Source of the DNA: Nocardiopsis algeriensis
GTDB lineage: Bacteria > Actinomycetota > Actinomycetes > Streptosporangiales > Streptosporangiaceae
Assembly (NCBI RefSeq): GCF_014203695.1
Contig: NZ_JACHJO010000006.1
Location: 248,001 to 312,000 of the forward strand
DNA length: 64,000 nt
Direction of reading: 5' to 3'
Part shown: one piece after another, positions 27,238-35,126 of the stretch
Layout of the letters: each line of letters begins with the position of its first letter
Numbering within the stretch: position 1 is the stretch's first letter
Position numbers and translations under genes: made by a program
Notes under the pieces: model-generated
What the model was told of the DNA's origin: nothing
Seen by the model: the letters and a program-made list of their open reading frames with translations, nothing else
Database searches by the model: none

Positions 27238-28550
27238 GGACGGCGGAAGAACTTCCGCGACCAGAGGCGGCTCGGTTCCTCGACCCAGCGGTGGGTGGCG
27301 GCGGCCAGCAGGACGGTGACCGCCGTCACCGGGACCATGTCGAGCCAGAACGACCCGGTGAAGATCTCCTGGCCGGTGAAGTCCCGCCACAGGTACAGCA
27401 CCAGGAACTGCCACAGGAACACGCCGTAGGAGATCTTGGCGAGGAACTGGCACACCCGGTGCCGCAGCAGCGAGTCCAGCCAGCGCCCGCCGGTCCAGGC
27501 CGCGGTGCTGCGCAGCGGCATCGGGGGTCCCGCCGGCCTGGGTGCGAGGGCGGCCGGGGCGAGGACGAGGAACGCGAACCCCATGGTGCTCAAGGACTCC
27601 AGCAGGGCGGTCCAGAAGTTGCCCGAGCCGATGAACCTGCCACCGGTGGCCTCGGTGGCGCACAGGGCGAAGAATCCGCCCGCGGCAAGCCAGCACACCC
27701 CCGGGGCGGAGGCCGCGGTGCGGCAGAAGCGGCGCACGGGCCCGTCGGGGCCGGGCTCGCGCCAGGCCCACTCCGAGAGGACGGCCAGCGCCATGCCGCC
27801 GGCGAACATGCCGAGCGTGCGCGGAAGCCACGCGTGCATGTAGGACCTGTGCTCGGGGAAGTACTGCGGAACCAGTGCCAGGAGTGCGAGCGCGGCCATG
27901 ACCGCGAGCCCCCACAGCAGGCGCCTGCCGCGTGCGTCCACGGTCGTGCCCCGGCGCGCCCACAGGGCGAGCAGCAGGGCGAACAGCGGCAGCAGCAGGT
28001 AGAAGCTCACCTCGACGGACAGGCTCCACATCTGTCCGAGGCCGTAGGGGCCGGTGCCCACCCACGACGGATCGGTGTTGAAGGGGAAGGTCAGCGTCAG
28101 GGTCTCGATCCAGTAGCGCGGGGATCCGAGCTGATCGCGCGACCAGATCAGCAGCGCGGCCACCGCCACCAGCCAGTAGGCGGGGAAGACGCGCACCACG
28201 CGGCGCCACAGGTAGACGCGGACGTCGGGTCCCCGGCGCCCCTCCAGGGCGGCCCGCGCCCACGGCCGGTACAGCAGGACCCCGGACAGCGCGAAGAACA
28301 GGGGGACCGCGAGGTCGAAGGCGGACAGGAGCCCGCCCAGGACACCGGGGGCCAGGGCGTCGCCGGTCTCGGTCGCGACGTGGAAGACCAGGACCATGAG
28401 CGCGGCCGCGGCGCGGATGCCGTCGAGTGCCTCGTTGCGGCCGCCGACCTGGGGCAGCACCAGGGCGGGGTCGGGGGCGGGAGCAGCGGTGGAAGCACCG
28501 GCGGAGGGGGTGTCGGCGGGCCCCTCGGGCGCTGGGGAAAGGGACGCCAT
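27234..28550 (-). CDS. Acyltransferase 3 family protein (OafA/YrhL type)
   Basis: The 438-residue integral membrane acyltransferase has about ten hydrophobic segments. The N-terminal RNEALDGIRAAAALMVLVFHV motif region with its conserved His, PLFFALSGVLLYRPW, and VYLWRRVVRVFPAYW are characteristic of enzymes that O-acylate cell-surface sugars or lipids. An Ala/Pro-rich N-terminal tail of about 35 residues precedes the first helix. Its TAG stop lies in the MITE end at 27234-27236. Divergent from the PorA-family/DprE operon; the substrate may be the same wall glycan (inference). Confidence 0.86.
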   Translation of the reverse strand: MASLSPAPEGPADTPSAGASTAAPAPDPALVLPQVGGRNEALDGIRAAAALMVLVFHVATETGDALAPGVLGGLLSAFDLAVPLFFALSGVLLYRPWARAALEGRRGPDVRVYLWRRVVRVFPAYWLVAVAALLIWSRDQLGSPRYWIETLTLTFPFNTDPSWVGTGPYGLGQMWSLSVEVSFYLLLPLFALLLALWARRGTTVDARGRRLLWGLAVMAALALLALVPQYFPEHRSYMHAWLPRTLGMFAGGMALAVLSEWAWREPGPDGPVRRFCRTAASAPGVCWLAAGGFFALCATEATGGRFIGSGNFWTALLESLSTMGFAFLVLAPAALAPRPAGPPMPLRSTAAWTGGRWLDSLLRHRVCQFLAKISYGVFLWQFLVLYLWRDFTGQEIFTGSFWLDMVPVTAVTVLLAAATHRWVEEPSRLWSRKFFRRP

Positions 28551-28680
28551 GGGATTTCCAGAACGGGAGGGAACGGGAGCACCATCATTAGAACGTGTTA
28601 TAAAAATTCGGGCACGCCCTGGTGACGTTGTTCACTACTGGGCAGTACTCTACCCAGAACTGAAGCTAGTTCCACCAACC

Positions 28681-28720
28681 CCCCTCATTGAGACCCAACC
28701 CCCTTCACTGAGACCCGAAC
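28681..28720 (+). repeat. Two 20-bp tandem repeats in the PorA-family leader
   Basis: 28681-28700 and 28701-28720 match at 16 of 20 positions and share TGAGACCC. They lie directly upstream of the AGGAGG ribosome site at about 28729. A role is not evident. Confidence 0.6.
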
Positions 28721-28738
28721 CCACGCCCAGGAGGGCAC

Positions 28739-29662
28739 ATGCGCCGTACAGTTGCGGTCGTTCTCGTGGCGATCGGGGTCTTCTGCCTCGCCTTCGCACC
28801 CCTCATGCGCACGTGGCTGGTGAGCTCCCTCGCTAAGACCCCCCTCGACTACTACAGCGAGACCGTCAACGTCGCCGAAGGAGCGACCTACTTCAACATC
28901 GAGGATGTCGAGCTCGTCGAGAACGCCACTCTCGAGGCGCACGCCACCATCCGCGCCGACGTCGCCTCCAGCACCGACGAGACGGTGGTCTGGGACCAGT
29001 TCACCTGGCTGAAGGACGCCGACACCGACTTCGGCATCACCTCCACCAGCCGCCGCGCCGGCCACGACCGCGTGACCGGCGAGGCCGTGGACTGCTGCGA
29101 CGCCATGATCAACGAGGAGAGCGTCGCCCAGTCCGGCCAGCTGTGGAAGTTCCCCTTCTTCACCGAGCAGCGCGACTACGACTTCTTCGAGAGCACCGTC
29201 CAGGAAGTCGTCCCCATGGAGTTCCGGGGGACCGAGGAGATCGAGGGCGTCGAGGTCTACCGCTTCGAGCAGACCGTCGACGACGCCGTGATCGGCGAGC
29301 GCACCCTGCCCCGCTCCGTCGCGGGGCTGGAGGGTGACGGCGACGTCACCGGCGACGAGGTCTTCTCCATCGTCCGCACCTACTGGGTCGAACCCACCAC
29401 CGGCTCGCCCATCAAGGTGAGCGAGCACCAGCAGCGCGTGGTCGACGTCGAGGGCGAGGAGGTCCTCACCCTCCTCGACGCCGAGCTCGTCTTCGACGAC
29501 GCCTCCGTCCAGCAGGCCCTGGAGAACTCCGAGCAGGGCCGCACCGTGCTTCCGCTGCTGAGGACCACGCTCCCGATCGGCCTGCTCGTGGTCGGTGCCG
29601 GAACCTTCGCCATGGCGGCCGTCCTGTACTTCTCCGGCCGCCGCAGTGACCACCACAACTGA
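28739..29662 (+). CDS. PorA-family (DUF3068) membrane-anchored protein
   Basis: The 307-residue protein has one membrane segment at the N-terminus (about residues 5-24), a large acidic extracytoplasmic domain, and one membrane segment near the C-terminus (about 275-298). This architecture and sequences such as VYRFEQTV and VEPTTGSPIKV match the DUF3068/PorA family, found in actinobacteria; its function outside corynebacterial porins is unknown. ATG at 28739 has AGGAGG 4-5 nt upstream. The next gene overlaps it by 17 nt, tying it to the decaprenyl-phosphate-arabinose operon. Confidence 0.8.
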   Translation: MRRTVAVVLVAIGVFCLAFAPLMRTWLVSSLAKTPLDYYSETVNVAEGATYFNIEDVELVENATLEAHATIRADVASSTDETVVWDQFTWLKDADTDFGITSTSRRAGHDRVTGEAVDCCDAMINEESVAQSGQLWKFPFFTEQRDYDFFESTVQEVVPMEFRGTEEIEGVEVYRFEQTVDDAVIGERTLPRSVAGLEGDGDVTGDEVFSIVRTYWVEPTTGSPIKVSEHQQRVVDVEGEEVLTLLDAELVFDDASVQQALENSEQGRTVLPLLRTTLPIGLLVVGAGTFAMAAVLYFSGRRSDHHN

Positions 29663-30572
29663 GGACCCCGAACGGCTCCGCGACCGCCGCACCCAGCGGT
29701 GGCGCGGGGCCTTCCCCGCCCTCCTCGGGGCTCTCCGCCCCCGCCAGTGGCCCAAGAACCTCCTGGTGGCGGCGGCACCGGCGGCGGCCGGCACACTCAC
29801 CGAGGCGCAGGCCGCCGCGGCCTGCGCCTCGGTGTTCGTGCTGTTCTGCGTCGCGGCCGGCGGTACCTACCTCCTCAACGACGTCCGCGACATCGAGCGC
29901 GACCGCGCCCACCCGCGCAAACGGCACCGCCCGATCGCCTCGGGACGGGTGCCGGTCCCCGTGGCCGTCACCGTCGGCTCCCTGCTCGTCGTCGCCGCCC
30001 CGGCGGCCTCCCTCCTGCTGGGCGACCCCCTGCTCACCGGCATCCTCACGGGATACGTCGTCCTCACCCTGGCCTACACCCACCGCCTCAAGGACATCGC
30101 GGTCCTCGACCTGGTGGCGGTCGCCTCCTGCCACGTGCTCCGCGCCGCCGCGGGGGGTGTGGCCGCCGGCGTCCCGCTGAGCTCCTGGTTCGTCGCCGTG
30201 GTCTCCCTCGCCGCGCTCCTGGTGGTGACCGGCAAGCGCGAGGTCGAGCTGCGCGCCCTGGCCGACCGGCCGGCCCCCGGCCCGGTCCGCGCCGTCCTGA
30301 ACGTCTACACCCCCGCCTGCCTCGCCCGGACCCGGACCGCGGTGTCGGCCGCGATGATCCTCACCTACGTCCTGTGGGCGTTCGAGCAGGGCGGTGGGAA
30401 CGCGTTCCACGCGGCCAGTACGCTGCCGTTCACCATGTTCGTCCTGCGCTACAACCTTCTCGTCGACCGCGGCACGGGGGAGGAACCCGAGGAGATCGCC
30501 CTGCGCGACCGCCCCCTGCAGCTGGCCGGCGCCTCCCTTCTCACCCTCGTGTGCCTCGGCATCCACCTCTGA
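29646..30572 (+). CDS. ubiA: Decaprenyl-phosphate phosphoribosyltransferase (UbiA family)
   Basis: Membrane prenyltransferase predicted to join phosphoribosyl pyrophosphate to decaprenyl phosphate, the first committed step to decaprenyl-phosphoryl-arabinose (DPA), as for Rv3806c. The 308-residue product has about nine hydrophobic helices and the first Asp-rich motif NDVRDIERDR followed by PRKRHRPIASG. LAYTHRLKDIAVLDL is also typical of the DPPR synthase subgroup. GTG at 29646 overlaps the end of the PorA-family gene. No gene for the next step (DPPR phosphatase) is present between this and dprE1. Confidence 0.92.
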   Translation: MTTTTEDPERLRDRRTQRWRGAFPALLGALRPRQWPKNLLVAAAPAAAGTLTEAQAAAACASVFVLFCVAAGGTYLLNDVRDIERDRAHPRKRHRPIASGRVPVPVAVTVGSLLVVAAPAASLLLGDPLLTGILTGYVVLTLAYTHRLKDIAVLDLVAVASCHVLRAAAGGVAAGVPLSSWFVAVVSLAALLVVTGKREVELRALADRPAPGPVRAVLNVYTPACLARTRTAVSAAMILTYVLWAFEQGGGNAFHAASTLPFTMFVLRYNLLVDRGTGEEPEEIALRDRPLQLAGASLLTLVCLGIHL

Positions 30573-30587
30573 CAGGAGGAACAGCAC

Positions 30588-31964
30588 GTGAAACGCCGGC
30601 AGCGGGAGCGGACCCTGCTTCTCACCGGGTGGGGGCGCACCGCCCCCACCGCCGCCCGCGTGGTGCGGCCCCGCACCGCCGAGCAGGTCGCGGAGGCCCT
30701 GGCCGCGGCCGGACCGCGCGGCGCGATCGCCCGAGGGCTCGGCCGCTCCTACGGCGACGCCGCCCAGGCCGCCGGAGGACTGGTCCTGGACTGCACCGGT
30801 CTGACCGGCCCGATCCGGCTGGACACCGAACGCGGCGAGGTCACCGCCCCGGCCGGGACGAGCACGGGAAGGCTCATCGACCACCTGCTCGAACGCGGCT
30901 GGTTCGTCCCCGTCACCCCCGGGACCCGCCATGTCACCCTCGGCGGCGCGATCGCCGCCGACGTGCACGGCAAGAACCACCACGCGGACTCCTCCCTGGG
31001 GGCGCACCTGCGCTCCCTCACCGTGGCGGTGCCCGCGGGCGGGGTCCGCCGCGTCGGCCCGGACGGGGACGGGGCCGACCTGTTCTGGGCGACCGTGGGC
31101 GGCATGGGACTGACCGGGGTCGTCACCGAGGCCACGCTGTCGGTGCTTCCGGTGGAGACCGCCCACATGAAGGTGGACACCGACCGCACCGCCTCCCTCG
31201 AACGGTCCCTGGAGCTGATGTCGGCCGACAGCGGCCACCCGTACTCGGTCTGCTGGGTGGACCTGCTGGCGAAGGGGGCCGCGATGGGCCGGGGCGTGCT
31301 CACCCGCGCCCACCACGCGCGCGTGGCCGACCTGCCTCCTCCGCTGCGCCGCGCCCCCCTGCGCCACCGTGCCGCCGCCCTGCCTGCGGCTCCGCCCGAG
31401 ATGCCGTTCGGCCTCCTCAACCGGTGGAGCGTGGGTGCGTTCAACACCGCCTACTTCTCCGCCGCGCCCCGGCGCCGCCGCAGCGAGGTCCGGCCCGCGG
31501 CCTCCTTCTTCCATCCCCTCGACGCGGTGCGGAACTGGAACCGGCTGTACGGCCCCCGCGGCCTCGTCCAGTACCAGTTCGTGCTCCCCCTCGGTGCCGA
31601 GGACACCCTCGCGGCCGTCATGGAGGGGCTGTCGCGGGCGGGGGCGCCCTCCTTCCTGGCCGTCCTCAAGCGGATGGGGGAGTCCGTCCCCGCCCCGCTG
31701 TCCTTCCCCCGGCCCGGTTGGACGCTCGCCGTCGACCTGCCCGCCGGGCTGCCCGGACTCGGTCCGCTGCTGCGTGGATTCGACGAGATGCTCCTGGCAG
31801 CGGGAGGGCGGCTCTACCTGGCCAAGGACAGCCGCACCGATGCCGCGACCGTCCGCGCCATGTACCCGGAACTGCCGGCCTGGCAGAGGGTGCGCGAGCG
31901 CGTCGACCCCGACGGGGTCCTCGTCTCCGACCTGGCCCGCCGCCTCGAACTCGTCCGACCGTGA
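30588..31964 (+). CDS. dprE1: Decaprenylphosphoryl-beta-D-ribose oxidase subunit DprE1
   Basis: FAD-dependent oxidase (458 residues) that oxidises decaprenylphosphoryl ribose at C2'; with DprE2 it epimerises ribose to arabinose. The vanillyl-alcohol-oxidase-type FAD domain shows ARGLGRSYGDA, VTPGTRHVTLGGAIAADVHGKNHH and GMGLTGVV. The C-terminal RLYLAKDSRTDAATVRAMYP matches the mycobacterial active-site region, including its Lys. The residue equivalent to the benzothiazinone-target Cys387 is Ala381 here (GWTLAVD). GTG at 30588 follows AGGAGG; dprE2 starts 9 nt after the stop. Confidence 0.94.
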   Translation: MKRRQRERTLLLTGWGRTAPTAARVVRPRTAEQVAEALAAAGPRGAIARGLGRSYGDAAQAAGGLVLDCTGLTGPIRLDTERGEVTAPAGTSTGRLIDHLLERGWFVPVTPGTRHVTLGGAIAADVHGKNHHADSSLGAHLRSLTVAVPAGGVRRVGPDGDGADLFWATVGGMGLTGVVTEATLSVLPVETAHMKVDTDRTASLERSLELMSADSGHPYSVCWVDLLAKGAAMGRGVLTRAHHARVADLPPPLRRAPLRHRAAALPAAPPEMPFGLLNRWSVGAFNTAYFSAAPRRRRSEVRPAASFFHPLDAVRNWNRLYGPRGLVQYQFVLPLGAEDTLAAVMEGLSRAGAPSFLAVLKRMGESVPAPLSFPRPGWTLAVDLPAGLPGLGPLLRGFDEMLLAAGGRLYLAKDSRTDAATVRAMYPELPAWQRVRERVDPDGVLVSDLARRLELVRP

Positions 31965-31973
31965 GGGAGTACC

Positions 31974-32726
31974 ATGCGCGACTCGACCGGACGGGTACGC
32001 ACCGTCCTGCTGCTCGGAGGCCGCAGCGAGATCGGCCTGGCCGTCGTCGAGCGGCTCGTCCGCGACGGGGCGCGGGAGGTGGTGCTGGCCGCCCGGGGAG
32101 GGGCGGCCGACCCGCCCGGGACCCTGGCCGCCCTCGGGGCGACCCTCCACTCGGTGGACTTCGACGCGGCGCTTCCCGACACCCACACCGCCACCGTCGC
32201 CGAGGCCGTGTCCCTGGTGGGCGATCTGGACGTGGTGGTCGACGCGTTCGGTGTGCTCGGCGAGCAGTCCGAGTACGAGGCCGACCCGGCCGCGGCCGCC
32301 CGCGCCGCCGCGGTCAACTACACCGGGCACGTCTCCGCCGGCCTGGCGGTGGCCGCACGGCTGCGTGAGCAGGGCCACGGGGCGCTGGTCGTGCTGTCGT
32401 CGGTCGCCGGTGTACGGGTGCGCAGGTTCAACTTCGTGTACGGCTCGGCCAAGGCGGGCCTGGACGGCTTCGCCCAGGGGCTGGCCGACTCGCTGCACGG
32501 GAGCGGCGCCCGCGTCCTCGTGGTGCGCCCCGGCTACGTGCCCACCCGGATGTCGGCGCACGTGGCACCCGCGCCCTTCCCCGCCACGCCGGGGCAGGTC
32601 GCCGAGGCGGTCCGGTCGGGCCTGCGCTCGGGCGCCACCACGGTGTGGGTGCCGCGCGTGCTCGGGCCTCTCTTCACCGGCATGCGCCTACTGCCGCGCC
32701 CCCTCTGGCGCCGCCTGAACCGCTGA
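31974..32726 (+). CDS. dprE2: Decaprenylphosphoryl-D-2-keto-erythro-pentose reductase DprE2
   Basis: Short-chain dehydrogenase (250 residues) that reduces the keto intermediate made by DprE1 to decaprenylphosphoryl arabinose using NADH. Visible features are the atypical cofactor motif LLLGGRSEIG, catalytic Ser in VVLSSVAGV, and YGSAKAG (Tyr and Lys), followed by VVRPGYVPTRMS. This wording is characteristic of DprE2. ATG at 31974 is preceded by GAGGGA. Last gene of the PorA-ubiA-dprE1-dprE2 operon. Confidence 0.93.
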   Translation: MRDSTGRVRTVLLLGGRSEIGLAVVERLVRDGAREVVLAARGGAADPPGTLAALGATLHSVDFDAALPDTHTATVAEAVSLVGDLDVVVDAFGVLGEQSEYEADPAAAARAAAVNYTGHVSAGLAVAARLREQGHGALVVLSSVAGVRVRRFNFVYGSAKAGLDGFAQGLADSLHGSGARVLVVRPGYVPTRMSAHVAPAPFPATPGQVAEAVRSGLRSGATTVWVPRVLGPLFTGMRLLPRPLWRRLNR

Positions 32727-32756
32727 CCGGCCCGGCCGCCGCCGGGCACGCCCCGG

Positions 32757-34112
32757 TCACGGCCGGCGTGTGTCGGCGGCGGTGAGGCGGTAGAAGGCGA
32801 GGGGGACCAGGCAGGAGAGCATGACCGCGGCCGGGACCAGCGTGCTGCCGACGAGCATGCCGCGCAGAGCCGTCTCGCTCTGCTGCACGACCTCGCCCGC
32901 GGAGGACTCCGCGTAGCCGCTCAGGGCCAGCGACAGCGACAGCAGGCCGGCGCCCACCGACTGGGCCAGGGCCTCGCCCGCGGTCCACACGCCCGACAGC
33001 ACGCCGCCCTGGTGCCTCCCGTCGGGGGTGGCGGCCATGCAGTCCGCCAGCATCGACCACGGCAGCATGCCCGTGCCGGAGAGGCCGACGCCGACCAGGA
33101 CCGACGAGGCCATCGCACCGGGCACACCCCAGACCGGGATGAGCAGCAGGCCGAGGCCTCCGAGGGTGAACACCCCGGCGGCGCAGGCCGCGGCCCGGCG
33201 CTTGTCCACACGCAGCGACAGCCGCCGCCACAGCGGGGCCGCGGCCATCAGCGGCACCAGCACGCACACCATGAGGATGCTCGTGTAGGCGGGCTCGCCC
33301 ATGACATTGGCCGTCACGTAGGGAACACCCGCCACCATCGTCCCGCCGGCCGTGGCCATCAGCAGGTTGGCCGGGAACAGCACCCGGAAGTGCCGGTGGG
33401 CGAAGGCGATCCTCAGCTGGGCGGCGATCCCCTCGGTGCGGTGGGGGTGCACCGTGCGCGGGGCACGGCGGGTGCCGGCGACCGAGCCCAGCATCGACAC
33501 CAGCAGCACGGCGCCCATGACCAGCCCCATGAGCCGGTATCCGGTCACCTCGTCACCCGCGGCCGACTGGATCACCGGGGCCAGCGCCCCGCCCAGCATC
33601 AGTGCCACCCCCACGAACACGGTCCGCCAGGCGGTGAACGTGGAACGCTCGTGGTAGTCGTCGGTGATCTCTCCGGGCATCGCCGCGTGCGGTACCTGGT
33701 ACACCGACGAGGCCAGGGCCGCGGCCACGAACACCGCCGCCACGTAGGCAGCGGCGGCCCCGCCCTGGAGCGGCGGACCGGCGAACATCGCGGCGAACAG
33801 CACCGGCAGGGTCAGCGCACCCGCCAGCATCCAGGGCCGGCGCGGCCCCCAGCTCGAGCGGGTGCGGTCCGACCAGGCCCCGATGAGGGGGCTCGCGGCC
33901 AGGTCGGCGATCTTGGGCAGCAGGACCACCAGACCGGCCACCGCCGGGCTCACCGCGAGCGTGTCGGTCAGGTAGATGAGCAGGAGCAGCCCCGGGACGG
34001 TGTTGAAGACACCGGTGGCCAGGGCGCCGCTGCCGTACCAGGCGTGCACGGACCGCGGAAGGGGGGAGGCCGGCGGGGAGGAGGCCCCGGAGCGGGCGGG
34101 GACGGGAGTCAC
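32757..34112 (-). CDS. MFS transporter, GPH (sugar:cation symporter)-like
   Basis: The 451-residue protein has 12 predicted membrane segments. The MelB/GPH-type motif LLPKIADLAASPLIGAWSDR followed by WGPRRPW (loop 2-3) and AMPGEITDDYHERS fits the glycoside-pentoside-hexuronide family or the related uncharacterised actinobacterial group. Start is GTG at 34112, overlapping the stop of the upstream MpaB-family gene by 4 nt (GTGA), so it is co-translated with it. It may import or export the substrate or product of the oxygenases (inference). Confidence 0.85.
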   Translation of the reverse strand: MTPVPARSGASSPPASPLPRSVHAWYGSGALATGVFNTVPGLLLLIYLTDTLAVSPAVAGLVVLLPKIADLAASPLIGAWSDRTRSSWGPRRPWMLAGALTLPVLFAAMFAGPPLQGGAAAAYVAAVFVAAALASSVYQVPHAAMPGEITDDYHERSTFTAWRTVFVGVALMLGGALAPVIQSAAGDEVTGYRLMGLVMGAVLLVSMLGSVAGTRRAPRTVHPHRTEGIAAQLRIAFAHRHFRVLFPANLLMATAGGTMVAGVPYVTANVMGEPAYTSILMVCVLVPLMAAAPLWRRLSLRVDKRRAAACAAGVFTLGGLGLLLIPVWGVPGAMASSVLVGVGLSGTGMLPWSMLADCMAATPDGRHQGGVLSGVWTAGEALAQSVGAGLLSLSLALSGYAESSAGEVVQQSETALRGMLVGSTLVPAAVMLSCLVPLAFYRLTAADTRRP

Positions 34113-35074
34113 ACGGCTCCGTCCGCGGAGGCCTCGGCCCTCTCGGCCCTCTCGGCCGGAGCGGTCTCTCCGCCGTACAGCTCCTCGTGGCCGACCGGGT
34201 CCACGTCGTGCGCCACCGGGCAGCTCGCCGGGAAGGTGCCGATCCGGTTGACGTCGTAGCCGCCGGGGTAGCTGCGGATGTTCGGGTTCTGGTCCGCCCA
34301 CAGCGGCTCCTCGCGCGGCCTCATGCGGCGCACGACCTTCGCGCGCAGCTTCAGCGCCAGGTCGGCGCCCTTGCGCCAGGCCTTCGAGGGCGGGTCGTAG
34401 CGGAACGTCTCGATGAGGGACTCGTCGAGGATCGCCATGGAGAACTTGCGGGCCAGTCCCGAGACGCGGTCGGGGTAGAACGTCACCATGAGATCGAGGG
34501 TGGCGTCGGAGACGGCGCGGCCGCCGTCGGTGTAGGCGAAGTGCTCCGCCTCGTAGGAGTCCATGAGGTGGCGGAACTCCTCGTAGGTCTCGGGGATCTC
34601 CTTGATCCCCATGTACCTGCCGAGCTTGCGGTAGTAGTGCGTGATCGCCGCGACCTCGTGGTCGCTCAGGCGGCGCCAGCCGTAGCCGCGGTCGTTGATC
34701 CAGCGCACCGGCATGACGACGAAGGTGCTGAGCACGTAGAGGTAGTCGTCGTTGCTGATGTCGTAGGAGCGGTGCATCTGGTTCATCCGGCGCAGGGCGT
34801 CGCGGCCCTGCCCCGGTCCGAACCCGTACCGCATCATGTTGTTGAGGATCAGCGCGGTGTCGTCGTAGCGCTTCTGGGTCCGGCCCGTGAACTCGTCGGT
34901 CCGCCCCAGGAGCTCCCCGATGCTGGGGACGGCGTAGGTGCGGTACAGGGCCACGCCCAGTGCGCGCCCCATGTCCCAGGGGAACTCCTGGGACGTGAGG
35001 ATCTGGACGATCCGTACGCAGTCGGCCTCGGCGTCCAGGCGATGGATCTCGTCTCGGAGGTCGAAACGCTTCAT
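34109..35074 (-). CDS. MpaB-family (DUF2236) oxygenase, copy 2
   Basis: The 321-residue protein belongs to the oxygenase MpaB / DUF2236 group, which includes the haem-containing rubber oxygenase Lcp. Motifs include RRMNQMHRSYDISNDDYLYV, VMPVRWINDRGYGWR and YYRKLGRYMGIKEIP, with His and Arg residues that are candidate haem contacts. No signal peptide is seen. It is a tandem paralogue of the next gene upstream, with two blocks of 117 and 115 bp of identical DNA, while the N- and C-terminal thirds differ. Translationally coupled to the downstream MFS gene. The substrate is unknown. Confidence 0.84.
   Translation of the reverse strand: MKRFDLRDEIHRLDAEADCVRIVQILTSQEFPWDMGRALGVALYRTYAVPSIGELLGRTDEFTGRTQKRYDDTALILNNMMRYGFGPGQGRDALRRMNQMHRSYDISNDDYLYVLSTFVVMPVRWINDRGYGWRRLSDHEVAAITHYYRKLGRYMGIKEIPETYEEFRHLMDSYEAEHFAYTDGGRAVSDATLDLMVTFYPDRVSGLARKFSMAILDESLIETFRYDPPSKAWRKGADLALKLRAKVVRRMRPREEPLWADQNPNIRSYPGGYDVNRIGTFPASCPVAHDVDPVGHEELYGGETAPAERAERAEASADGAV
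34498..34614. repeat. 117-bp block identical to 35501-35617
   Basis: Identical over 117 bp to the equivalent part of the paralogous gene (35501-35617), in direct orientation 1003 bp apart. A second identical block (34690-34804 = 35693-35807, 115 bp) has the same offset. This points to recent duplication or gene conversion of the core. Confidence 0.9.
34690..34804. repeat. 115-bp block identical to 35693-35807
   Basis: Second identical direct-repeat block shared by the two MpaB-family genes, with the same 1003-bp offset as the first. It covers the segment that encodes the RRMNQMHRSYDIS motif. Confidence 0.9.
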
Positions 35075-35126
35075 CGGGGGTCCTTAAGGGGGTAGGGGGT
35101 GGTGCCGGTGGGGTGTCGCGGAGCGG

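Noticed and set aside
32726-32756. Terminator between dprE2 and the MFS gene
   Set aside because: The 30-nt gap has imperfect complementarity only; I could not draw a convincing hairpin.
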